64,000 bases of DNA from Nocardioides sp. IC4_145 (GTDB lineage Bacteria > Actinomycetota > Actinomycetes > Propionibacteriales > Nocardioidaceae). This document shows positions 24,080-31,845 of the stretch, one piece after another. Numbering within the stretch: position 1 is the first letter of the stretch; each line of letters begins with the position of its first letter. The position numbers and the translations under genes are program-made. The stretch is taken from positions 17,238 to 81,237 of the forward strand of contig NZ_JAANMS010000013.1 of the NCBI RefSeq assembly GCF_011250565.1. The letters are read 5' to 3'. The notes under the pieces are model-generated. The model worked only from the letters and a program-made list of their open reading frames with translations. It had not been told where the DNA came from and did not search any database.

Positions 24080-25093
24080 TCACAGGGTCGAGGCGCGCGC
24101 CACCAGCTCGGGGGTGAAGGTGACCTGCTGGTGCTCGTGGTCGGGGTCGGTCGACTCCTCGAGGACCAGCGCCGCCGCGGTCCGACCCAGCTGGTGCCGG
24201 GGCTGGCGGACCGAGGTGAGCGGGACCGCCGCAGCAGCGGCGAACTCGATGTCGTCGTAGCCCACGATCGCCAGGTCACCGGGGACGGACCGCCCGCTGC
24301 CGATCGACTGCTGGAGCAGGCCCAGCGCGAGCAGGTCGTTGACGCAGAACGCCGCGGTGGGACGCCGCCTCGACGGCATCCCGGCCAGGCGCTCGCCCGC
24401 GGAGCGGCCCTCGGCCACGGTCATCGCGTCGGTCGCGACCACCACGAGGTCCTCCGCAGGGAGTCCGGCGTCCGCCCAGGCGGCCCGCGCCCCGGCGTAC
24501 CGGTCGCTGACCTGGCCGATCGTGGTGGGACCGCCGACGACGGCCACCCGCCGGTGCCCGCGGTCGACGAGGTGCTCGACCGCCAGTCGTCCGCCCAGGA
24601 CGTCGTCGACGGCGACGGTGCAGAAGTCCTCGAGGCGCCGCGTGCGGTCCACCACCACGATCGGGGTGCCTCGGCGGGCCACCTGGTCCAGGGCCACGGC
24701 GTCGGCGTCCACCGGTGTGATCAGGATGCCCTGCACCCGCTGCTGCTCGAGGAGCGCGAGGTGTGCGGCCTCGCGGTCGGCCCGGTTCGCGCTGTTGCAC
24801 AGGAACAGCGAGAGGGCGGCGTCGTCGGCCGCGTCGTCGATGCCGGCGGCCACGTCGGTGAAGAAGGGGTTGCCCGCGTCGAGCATCACGTAGGCGAGCG
24901 TCCGGCTCTTGCCGGCGCGCAGCTGCCGGGCGGACTCGTTGCGCACGAACCCGAGCTCGAGCATCACGCGCTCGACCCGCTCGCGGGTGGCGGGGCTGAC
25001 CCGGGAGGGCCGGTTGAGCACGTTCGAGACGGTGCCGAGGGAGACGCCGGCCGCGGCCGCGACGTCCTTCACCGACGCACTGCGCACGGACAT
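24080..25093 (-). CDS. LacI-family transcriptional regulator of rhamnose genes
   Basis: A 337-residue repressor. The N-terminal helix-turn-helix is at about 7-30 (VKDVAAAAGVSLGTVSNVLNRP), followed by the hinge (ESARQLRAGKSRTLAYV) and a periplasmic-binding-like sensor domain. Start ATG 25093 has GAGGAGG just upstream. It is divergent from the rhamnose ABC transporter. Palindromes of the type TGAAACGTTTCA in front of the transporter, isomerase and rhamnosidase genes fit a LacI-type operator. Rhamnose or rhamnulose is the likely inducer. The rhamnose assignment is by context. Confidence 0.88.
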   Translation of the reverse strand: MSVRSASVKDVAAAAGVSLGTVSNVLNRPSRVSPATRERVERVMLELGFVRNESARQLRAGKSRTLAYVMLDAGNPFFTDVAAGIDDAADDAALSLFLCNSANRADREAAHLALLEQQRVQGILITPVDADAVALDQVARRGTPIVVVDRTRRLEDFCTVAVDDVLGGRLAVEHLVDRGHRRVAVVGGPTTIGQVSDRYAGARAAWADAGLPAEDLVVVATDAMTVAEGRSAGERLAGMPSRRRPTAAFCVNDLLALGLLQQSIGSGRSVPGDLAIVGYDDIEFAAAAAVPLTSVRQPRHQLGRTAAALVLEESTDPDHEHQQVTFTPELVARASTL

Positions 25094-25129
25094 CGCACTC
25101 CTCCTCGGGCCTCGAAAGGTAAAGCGGAG

Positions 25130-25141
25130 TGAAACGGTACA
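25130..25141. promoter_or_regulatory. imperfect LacI-type half-palindrome near the regulator
   Basis: TGAAACGGTACA matches the perfect operator at 30637 in 10 of 12 positions and lies 37 nt before the regulator's start, so it may mediate autoregulation. One half is degenerate. Confidence 0.35.
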
Positions 25142-25210
25142 CACTCGGGCGCCTCGGCGGGCGTGCTGTCTCGCCGGACCAGACACACGTTGGAAACTTG
25201 GCGGAAACCC

Positions 25211-25267
25211 TTGACGCCTGTGACGACAGCCACGTACGGTCCCCGCATCGCTTTTTGAAACCTTTCA
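25211..25267 (+). promoter_or_regulatory. promoter and LacI operator of the rhamnose transporter
   Basis: TTGACG (25211-25216) and TACGGT (25235-25240) are spaced by 18 nt. The operator-like palindrome TGAAACCTTTCA follows at 25256-25267, where a bound repressor would block transcription. The AGGAGG of the first gene comes just after. Confidence 0.65.
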
Positions 25268-25282
25268 CTGACAGGAGGCGCC

Positions 25283-26809
25283 GTGGTCGAGCAGTCCCGC
25301 GTGGCCCTCGAGCTGCGCGACGTGGCCAAGTCCTTCGGCGCCGTCGCGGCCCTGCGCAGCGGCACCCTCGTCGTCGAGCGCGGCTCCATCCACGCCCTCG
25401 TCGGCGAGAACGGCGCCGGCAAGTCGACGCTGGTCAAGATCGTCGCCGGCGTGCACCGCCGCGACTCCGGCACCTTCCGCCTGCACGGCGAGGACGTCGA
25501 CTTCGCCTCGACCGCGGAGTCCAAGGGCTCCGGTGTCGCGGTCATCTACCAGGAGCCGACGCTGTTCCCGGACCTCTCGGTCACCGAGAACATCTTCATG
25601 GGGCGCCAGCCGCGCAGCCGGTTCGGCCGGATCGACCGGGGCGCGATGCACCGCGAGGCGCTCGAGCTGTTCGCGCGCCTCGGCGTCGAGATCGACCCCC
25701 GCAGGCCGGCGCTGGGCCTGTCGATCGCCGACCAGCAGATCATCGAGATCGCCAAGGCCATCTCGCTCGACGCCAGCGTGCTGATCATGGACGAGCCGAC
25801 CGCGGCGCTCAGCGGCGTCGAGGTGGAGCGGCTGTTCGCGGTCGCGCGGAGCCTGCGGGACGAGGGGCGCGCCCTGGTCTTCATCTCGCACCGGTTCGAG
25901 GAGGTCTTCGCGCTCTGCGACACGGTCACCGTGATGCGCGACGGCGCCTACGTCTCCACCGACCCGATCGCCGAGATCACCGTCGACGACATCGTCTCCC
26001 GGATGGTCGGGCGCGAGGTCGCGGACCTCTTCCCCAAGACCCCGGCCACGATCGGCGAGCCGGTGCTCGAGGTCGAGGGGCTGGAGCGGGCGGGTGTCTT
26101 CCACGACGTCAGCTTCACGGTCCGCGCCGGCGAGATCGTCGGCCTGGCGGGCCTCGTCGGGGCCGGCCGCAGCGAGATCGCCCGCGCGGTCTTCGGCGTG
26201 GACGGGTACGACGCCGGCTCGGTGCGCCTGGCCGGCCGACCGGTCAAGCCGCGCAACCCGCGGGCGGCGATCCGGTCCGGGATGGCGTTCGTGCCGGAGG
26301 ACCGCCGCAAGCAGGGTCTGGTCACCGACGGCTCGGTCGCGCGCAACGTCGCCGGTGTCATCCGCGGCGGCCTCGCCCGTGCCGGCCTGCTCACCTCCGC
26401 GGCGGAGAATCGCGCCGCCGGGCCGTGGGCGGCCAAGCTCGAGGTGAAGACCAGCGCGCTGGACATGCACGCGGCCACGATGAGCGGCGGCAACCAGCAG
26501 AAGGTCGTCATCGCGAAGTGGCTGGCCACCGACCCCACGTTGCTGATCATCGACGAGCCCACGCGCGGCATCGACGTCGGCACCAAGGCCGAGGTCCACC
26601 GGCTGCTCTCCGAGCTGGCCGGCGAGGGCCTGGCGATCCTGATGATCTCCTCCGAGCTCCCCGAGGTGCTCGGGATGGCCGACCGCGTGCTGGTCGTCTG
26701 CGAGGGACGGATCACCGCCGACATCGACCGTGCCGACGCCACCCCGGAGAACGTCATGCGTGCCGCCACCAACGCGACCAGCCACACGGCCGAGGAGGTC
26801 CCGGCATGA
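25283..26809 (+). CDS. rhaT: rhamnose ABC transporter, ATP-binding protein
   Basis: A 508-residue tandem ATPase of the ribose/rhamnose (CUT2) class that powers sugar import. The first domain has Walker A GENGAGKST near 42 and Walker B LIMDEPTAAL near 172. The second has a degenerate P-loop (GLVGAGRSE near 291) but an intact signature MSGGNQQKV and LIIDEPTRGID, as usual in this class. The GTG start follows AGGAGG at 25273-25278. Its stop overlaps the first permease start. Specificity for rhamnose is inferred from the following catabolic genes. Confidence 0.9.
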   Translation: MVEQSRVALELRDVAKSFGAVAALRSGTLVVERGSIHALVGENGAGKSTLVKIVAGVHRRDSGTFRLHGEDVDFASTAESKGSGVAVIYQEPTLFPDLSVTENIFMGRQPRSRFGRIDRGAMHREALELFARLGVEIDPRRPALGLSIADQQIIEIAKAISLDASVLIMDEPTAALSGVEVERLFAVARSLRDEGRALVFISHRFEEVFALCDTVTVMRDGAYVSTDPIAEITVDDIVSRMVGREVADLFPKTPATIGEPVLEVEGLERAGVFHDVSFTVRAGEIVGLAGLVGAGRSEIARAVFGVDGYDAGSVRLAGRPVKPRNPRAAIRSGMAFVPEDRRKQGLVTDGSVARNVAGVIRGGLARAGLLTSAAENRAAGPWAAKLEVKTSALDMHAATMSGGNQQKVVIAKWLATDPTLLIIDEPTRGIDVGTKAEVHRLLSELAGEGLAILMISSELPEVLGMADRVLVVCEGRITADIDRADATPENVMRAATNATSHTAEEVPA

Positions 26810-27924
26810 GCGACACCGCAGTCCGTCCGAGCGCGGCCTCGCCCGTGTCCCGCGTCCTCAACGACCTCCTGCGCTCCCGCGAGCTCGCGGTCGCGGTCGT
26901 GCTCGTCCTGCTGGTCGCCGTCACCACCCTGAACAGCAGCTCGTTCCTGTTCGGCTCGACCGGGTGGCGCGACCTGCTGCTCACCCCGTCGATGCTCGTG
27001 CTGCTGGCCGTGGGCCAGACCTGCGTCCTCATCACCCGGAACGTCGACCTCTCGGTCGGCTCGACGCTCGGGCTGACGGCCTACCTGACCGGTCGGCTGT
27101 TCATCGACACGAACCTGCCGATCGTCGTCGTGGTGCTCGCCGGGATCCTGATGGGCGCCGTGCTGGGCCTGGTCAACGGCGTCCTGGTCGCCTGGGGCCG
27201 CGTCCCGGCCCTCGTCATCACGCTCGGCACCATGTACATCTACCGCGGCGCCTTCCTCACCTGGGCGGGGAGCGACCGGATCAACGCCGACGACATGCCC
27301 TCGACCTTCCGGAACCTGGGCACCGAGTCCGTGCTCGGCATCCCGGTGCTGACGATCGTCGCGGTCGTGGTGCTCGCCGTCGTCGGCTACTACCTGCGCA
27401 CCGCCGGGGGAGGCCGCGAGCTCTACGCCATCGGCTCGGACCCCGACGCGGCCGCGCTCTACGGCCTCAAGGTCCGCCGGCGGATCCTCTTCGCCTTCGT
27501 GCTCAGCGGCGCCCTCGCCGGCCTGGCCGGGGTCGTCTCGGCGGCGCGCTTCGGCACGGTCTCCTCCAGCGTCGGCACGGGCGTGGAGTTCGAGGCGGTC
27601 GGAGCCGCGGTCATCGGCGGCGTCGCCATCTTCGGCGGCAGCGGGACCGTGTGGGGAGCCGCCCTGGGCGCCTTCCTGCTGGTCACCATCAACCGGGCGC
27701 TGCCGGTCCTCGGCATCTCCGACTTCTGGCAGCAGGCCGTCGTCGGCGCCCTGATCGTCGCCGCGATCATCCTGGACCGCGTCCTGGTCCGGCGCCAGGA
27801 GAAGGCTCTCGTCGCCGCCCGCGACACCCCGGCGGGGTCGACGAGCCCCGGCCCGCCGACCGCGACGCCCGTCGTCGCCGGCGCCTCCCCGTCCACCAGC
27901 GGCACGCAGGAGGCCGTCCGATGA
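26806..27924 (+). CDS. rhaP: rhamnose ABC transporter permease 1
   Basis: A 372-residue integral membrane permease of the BPD_transp_2 (ribose-type) family, with roughly eight to ten hydrophobic segments. The typical segment ITRNVDLSVGSTLGLTAYL lies near 78 and GGVAIFGGSGTVWGA near 268. The tail after about 330 is a disordered Pro/Ser/Thr-rich extension. Start and stop are coupled to neighbours by ATGA overlaps. Confidence 0.88.
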   Translation: MSDTAVRPSAASPVSRVLNDLLRSRELAVAVVLVLLVAVTTLNSSSFLFGSTGWRDLLLTPSMLVLLAVGQTCVLITRNVDLSVGSTLGLTAYLTGRLFIDTNLPIVVVVLAGILMGAVLGLVNGVLVAWGRVPALVITLGTMYIYRGAFLTWAGSDRINADDMPSTFRNLGTESVLGIPVLTIVAVVVLAVVGYYLRTAGGGRELYAIGSDPDAAALYGLKVRRRILFAFVLSGALAGLAGVVSAARFGTVSSSVGTGVEFEAVGAAVIGGVAIFGGSGTVWGAALGAFLLVTINRALPVLGISDFWQQAVVGALIVAAIILDRVLVRRQEKALVAARDTPAGSTSPGPPTATPVVAGASPSTSGTQEAVR

Positions 27925-29018
27925 GCACCCTGACCCAGCCGACCGGCACGGCGAGCACGCCGGCGCCGGAGGTCCGCACCTACGCGTCGTACTCCCGCCC
28001 CTACTGGCAGCGCGTCGTGCTGAGCCGCGAGTTCGCGGTGATCGCCCTGCTGGTCGCGGTGTTCGTCTACTCGCAGTCGCAGGTGGACTACTTCGACGGC
28101 CCGCAGACGCTGTACTACCTGTTCCGCGACACGGCCTCGATCCTGCTCCTCGCCCTGCCCATGACGGCGATCATCGTCACCGGCGAGATCGACCTGTCCG
28201 TGGCGAGCATCGTGGGCCTGACCAGCGTGGCGTTCGGCATGCTGCACGTCGACGCTGGGATGTCGGTCACCCTCGCCGCCGTGCTCGCCGTGGCGATCGG
28301 TGCGGTGTGCGGCGCCTTCAACGGCTTCCTGGTCGCGTACGTCGGGCTGCCGTCGATCGCGGTGACCATCGGCACGCTGGCGCTGTTCCGCGGGATCGGC
28401 GCCGGCCTGCTCGGCACGGAGTCCCGCACCGACTTCCCGGACTCCTGGACCGACCTGGCGAAGGAGCGGATCGTCGAGGGCCAGCCGTACCCGATGATCC
28501 TCATCCCGTTCGCGGTGCTGGCCGTGCTGTTCGCCCTGATGCTGCACTTCTCCTCCTTCGGCCGCGGCATCTACGAGATCGGGCTCAACGACGAGGCGGC
28601 CCACTTCACCGGCGTCGACGTGGCCCGGACCAAGGCGGTGCTGTTCGTCCTCTCGGGGACCGTCGCGGGGTTCGTCGGGATCTACACGACGCTGGTGACC
28701 GGTGTGGCCCGGGCGGAGAACTCGACCGGCCTGGAGCTGCCCGTCATTGCGGCCTGCCTGCTCGGCGGTGTCTCGATCTTCGGCGGCAAGGGTGCGCTGC
28801 ACGGGGTCATCGCCGGCGTCCTGCTCATCGGCGTCATCCAGCGGGCGATGCTCCTGGAGAGCTTCACGATCAACATCATCAACATCACGATCGGCGTGCT
28901 CCTCGTGCTGTCGGTGATGTCCACCAGTCTCCTCGCGCTCGGCCGCCGTGCGGTCGCCGCGGGCAGGGGGGCACGCGACTCGCGGCGTCCCCCGTCAGCG
29001 CCGGCAAGCGGTCGCTGA
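27921..29018 (+). CDS. rhaQ: rhamnose ABC transporter permease 2
   Basis: A second permease of the same family, 365 residues, with VTGEIDLSVASIVGLTS near 87 and GGVSIFGGKGALHGV near 282. Together with permease 1 it forms the heteromeric channel, as in rhizobial RhaP/RhaQ systems. It ends with a basic Arg/Ser tail. It is coupled to permease 1 by ATGA and followed by the binding protein after 42 nt. Confidence 0.88.
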   Translation: MSTLTQPTGTASTPAPEVRTYASYSRPYWQRVVLSREFAVIALLVAVFVYSQSQVDYFDGPQTLYYLFRDTASILLLALPMTAIIVTGEIDLSVASIVGLTSVAFGMLHVDAGMSVTLAAVLAVAIGAVCGAFNGFLVAYVGLPSIAVTIGTLALFRGIGAGLLGTESRTDFPDSWTDLAKERIVEGQPYPMILIPFAVLAVLFALMLHFSSFGRGIYEIGLNDEAAHFTGVDVARTKAVLFVLSGTVAGFVGIYTTLVTGVARAENSTGLELPVIAACLLGGVSIFGGKGALHGVIAGVLLIGVIQRAMLLESFTINIINITIGVLLVLSVMSTSLLALGRRAVAAGRGARDSRRPPSAPASGR

Positions 29019-29060
29019 GCTGATTCCGGCGCTCGCCGGATGGATCCGAAAGGTACGTAC

Positions 29061-30098
29061 ATGAAGTTCCAGAACCGACGCCTCGCGAGCCTGGCGGCCG
29101 CGGCGCTGGTCACCAGCCTGGCCCTGACCGCTTGCGGTGGCGACGACGAGTCCGGCTCGTCGGACGCCGGCGGCAGCGGGGGTGGCGACGGCACCACGGT
29201 GACCTTCATCCCGAAGAACCTGGGCAACCCCTACTTCGACACCAGCAACGCCGGTGGCAAGGAGGCCGTCGACGAGTTCGGCGGGTCCTACGAGGAGGTC
29301 GGGCCGGCCGAGGGCTCGCCCGACGGCCAGGTGCAGTACATCAACACCGCGACCCAGCAGGGGCGCAACGCGCTGGTCGTCTCCGCCAACGACCCCGACG
29401 CCCTGTGCGACGCGATCGGCGAGGCGATGGACGCCGACATCAAGGTCGTGACCTACGACGCGGACACCAACCCCGACTGCCGCGACATCTTCGTGAACCA
29501 GGCGGACTCCGCCGGCATCGCCAAGGCGCAGGTCGACCTGATCGCGGAGCAGATCGGCGACGAGGGCCAGATCGCGTTCCTCTCGGCGGCCGCCAACGCC
29601 ACCAACCAGAACGAGTGGATCGACCTCATGAACGAGGAGATCGAGGCCAACCACCCCGACATCGAGGTGGTCGACACCGTCTACGGCGACGACGACGACC
29701 AGAAGTCGTTCGACGCGACCGCGGCGCTGCTGCAGAAGCACCCCGACCTCAAGGGCATCGTCTCGCCGACCACCGTGGGCATCGCGGCCGCGGCGCGCTA
29801 CCTGTCGACCTCTGACGCCAAGGGCAAGGTCGCGCTGACCGGGCTCGGCACCCCCAACCAGATGCGTGAGTACGTCGAGGACGGCACCGTCACCGCGTTC
29901 GCGCTGTGGAACCCCGCCGACCTCGGGTACCTCGCCGCCTGGACCGCCAAGGCGCTCGCCGACGGCGACATCGAGGGCGAGGGTGACTCGTTCGAGGCCG
30001 GCCGTCTCGGCGACTACACCGTCGGCGAGGACAACGTCGTCCTGCTCGGCGACCCGTTCGTGTTCGACAAGTCGAACATCGGCGACTTCGACTTCTGA
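29061..30098 (+). CDS. rhaS: rhamnose-binding lipoprotein of the ABC transporter
   Basis: A 345-residue extracellular substrate-binding protein. The signal peptide ends in the lipobox LTAC with Cys25, then a Gly/Ser/Asp-rich linker and a type 1 periplasmic-binding fold (FIPKNLGNPYFDTSNAGG near 52; TTVGIAAAARYL near 240). ATG 29061 is preceded by GAAAGG; an in-frame ATG at 29040 lacks a site and would spoil the signal peptide. A 15-bp hairpin follows, so the transporter unit may partly end here. Confidence 0.9.
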   Translation: MKFQNRRLASLAAAALVTSLALTACGGDDESGSSDAGGSGGGDGTTVTFIPKNLGNPYFDTSNAGGKEAVDEFGGSYEEVGPAEGSPDGQVQYINTATQQGRNALVVSANDPDALCDAIGEAMDADIKVVTYDADTNPDCRDIFVNQADSAGIAKAQVDLIAEQIGDEGQIAFLSAAANATNQNEWIDLMNEEIEANHPDIEVVDTVYGDDDDQKSFDATAALLQKHPDLKGIVSPTTVGIAAAARYLSTSDAKGKVALTGLGTPNQMREYVEDGTVTAFALWNPADLGYLAAWTAKALADGDIEGEGDSFEAGRLGDYTVGEDNVVLLGDPFVFDKSNIGDFDF

Positions 30099-30127
30099 TC
30101 CGCACCGTCGAAGGCACCACCTGCTGA

Positions 30128-30162
30128 GTCCGTCGGGGCGTGCGACCCACGCCCCGACGGAC
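30128..30162 (+). terminator. 15-bp hairpin after the binding-protein gene
   Basis: Perfect arms 30128-30142 and 30148-30162 enclose a 5-nt loop. No T-run follows. It may reduce read-through from the transporter into the catabolic genes or protect the lipoprotein mRNA. Confidence 0.75.
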
Positions 30163-30210
30163 CGGACCCGCAGCCGAGCCCGCCCCACCCCCCGAGAACG
30201 AGGAGTCGTC

Positions 30211-30555
30211 GTGCCCCGCGTCTGCTTCCAGCTCCAGGTCAAGCCCGACCGGATCGAGGAGTACAAGGAGCGCCACCGTGCGGTCTGGCCCGACATGGTG
30301 CGGGCGCTGCACGAGACCGGCTGGCACAACTACTCCCTCTTCCTGCGCCCCGACGGACTCCTGATCGGGTACGTGGAGACGCCGTCGCTCGAGCAGGCAC
30401 AGGCAGGCATGGCCGCCACCGCGGTCAACGCCCGCTGGCAGGCCGAGATGGGGGAGCTCTTCGAGGAGCTCGACGGCGTCCCGCCCGACCAGGGCTTCCT
30501 GGTCCTCGAGGAGGTCTTCCACCTCGAGGACCAGCTCGCCCGGCTGGACGCCTGA
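30211..30555 (+). CDS. rhaM: L-rhamnose mutarotase
   Basis: A 114-residue enzyme that interconverts the anomers of L-rhamnose, providing the form used by the isomerase. It has the family's ferredoxin-like pattern FQLQVKPDRIEEYKERHRAVWPDM with the catalytic His near 22 and GWHNYSLF near 39. The GTG start follows GAGGAGT. It lies between the transporter and isomerase genes. Confidence 0.92.
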   Translation: MPRVCFQLQVKPDRIEEYKERHRAVWPDMVRALHETGWHNYSLFLRPDGLLIGYVETPSLEQAQAGMAATAVNARWQAEMGELFEELDGVPPDQGFLVLEEVFHLEDQLARLDA

Positions 30556-30636
30556 CGACCGGCCCGGCACCCCGCCGCAGCACCGCCCCCGCACCCACGA
30601 CGCGCGCCCGCCACCGCGGGCACTCGCGCCGTGCGG

Positions 30637-30648
30637 TATGAAACGTTT
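30637..30648. promoter_or_regulatory. perfect LacI-type operator before rhaI
   Basis: TGAAACGTTTCA is a perfect 12-bp palindrome, 14 nt before the isomerase start. The related sites at 25256 and 35716 differ at one central base each. It suggests a separate regulated promoter for the catabolic genes. Confidence 0.75.
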
Positions 30649-30662
30649 CAAACGGAGATGAG

Positions 30663-31841
30663 ATGACTGACTTCGCCACGATCGCCCCGCAGCTCGAGGG
30701 CCAGGCCATCGAGCTGCCCTCGTGGGCGTTCGGCAACTCCGGCACCCGGTTCAAGGTGTTCGGCTCGCCCGGCACGGCCCGCACGGTGGAGGAGAAGGTC
30801 GCCGACGCCGCGACCGTCCACCGCTTCACCGGCCTCGCCCCGTCGGTCGCCCTCCACATCCCGTGGGACCTCGTCGACGACTACGCCGCGCTGCGCCGCT
30901 ACGCCGAGGACCGGGGCGTGCGCCTGGGCACGATCAACTCCAACACCTTCCAGGACGACGACTACCGGCTCGGCGCGCTCACCCACACCGACGCCAAGAT
31001 CCGCCAGAAGGCGATCGACCACCACTTCGAGTGCATCGACGTGATGGGTGCGACCGGCTCGCGCGACCTGAAGATCTGGCTCGCGGAGGGCAGCAACTAC
31101 CCCGGCCAGGCCGACCTGCGCGGCCGCCAGGACCGGCTGCACGAGTCGCTCTCGGCGATCTACGACCGGCTCGGCGAGGACCAGCGGCTGGTGCTGGAGT
31201 ACAAGTTCTTCGAGCCGGCCTTCTACCACACCGACGTCCCGGACTGGGGCACGTCGTACGTCCAGGTGGCCGCCCTCGGCGATCGCGCCGTCGTGTGCCT
31301 CGACACCGGCCACCACGCCCCGGGCACCAACATCGAGTTCATCGTCATGCAGCTGCTGCGACTGGGGAAGCTCGGCTCCTTCGACTTCAACAGCCGCTTC
31401 TACGCCGACGACGACCTCATCGTCGGCGCGGCCGACCCGTTCCAGCTCTTCCGGATCCTCTTCGAGGTGATCCGGGGCGGCGGCTACGGTCCCGCGAACC
31501 CCGACGGGCACAGCGACGTCGCGTTCATGCTCGACCAGTGCCACAACATCGAGGCGAAGATCCCCGGCCAGATCCGGTCGGTGCTCAACGTCCAGGAGAT
31601 GACGGCGCGCGCCCTGCTCGTCGACCGTGACGCACTGACCGCCGCCCAGGAGGCCGGCGACGTGCTCGCCGCCCACGAGGTCTTCATGGACGCCTTCTCC
31701 ACCGACGTCCGCGCCGACCTCGCCGCCTGGCGAGAGGAGCGCGGCCTCCCCGCCAACCCGATGCGCGCGTACGCCGAGTCGGGCCACCAGCAGCAGATCG
31801 AGGCGGACCGCATCGGCGGCACGCAGGCAGGATGGAACTGA
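30663..31841 (+). CDS. rhaI: L-rhamnose isomerase
   Basis: Converts L-rhamnose to L-rhamnulose in the cytoplasm. It has 392 residues, close to the RhaI class known from rhizobia and actinobacteria and not the longer enterobacterial RhaA. The TIM-barrel metal-site segments are visible as EYKFFEPAFYHTD near 178, LDTGHHAPG near 213 and FDFNSRFYADDDL near 240. The operator at 30637 precedes it. The aldolase gene follows after 4 nt. Confidence 0.92.
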   Translation: MTDFATIAPQLEGQAIELPSWAFGNSGTRFKVFGSPGTARTVEEKVADAATVHRFTGLAPSVALHIPWDLVDDYAALRRYAEDRGVRLGTINSNTFQDDDYRLGALTHTDAKIRQKAIDHHFECIDVMGATGSRDLKIWLAEGSNYPGQADLRGRQDRLHESLSAIYDRLGEDQRLVLEYKFFEPAFYHTDVPDWGTSYVQVAALGDRAVVCLDTGHHAPGTNIEFIVMQLLRLGKLGSFDFNSRFYADDDLIVGAADPFQLFRILFEVIRGGGYGPANPDGHSDVAFMLDQCHNIEAKIPGQIRSVLNVQEMTARALLVDRDALTAAQEAGDVLAAHEVFMDAFSTDVRADLAAWREERGLPANPMRAYAESGHQQQIEADRIGGTQAGWN

Positions 31842-31845
31842 GGAC

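Noticed and set aside
21181..24279. 1032-codon minus-strand frame across several genes
   Set aside because: It spans unrelated plus-strand genes and intergenic hairpins. Low-complexity Ser/Arg/Thr composition.
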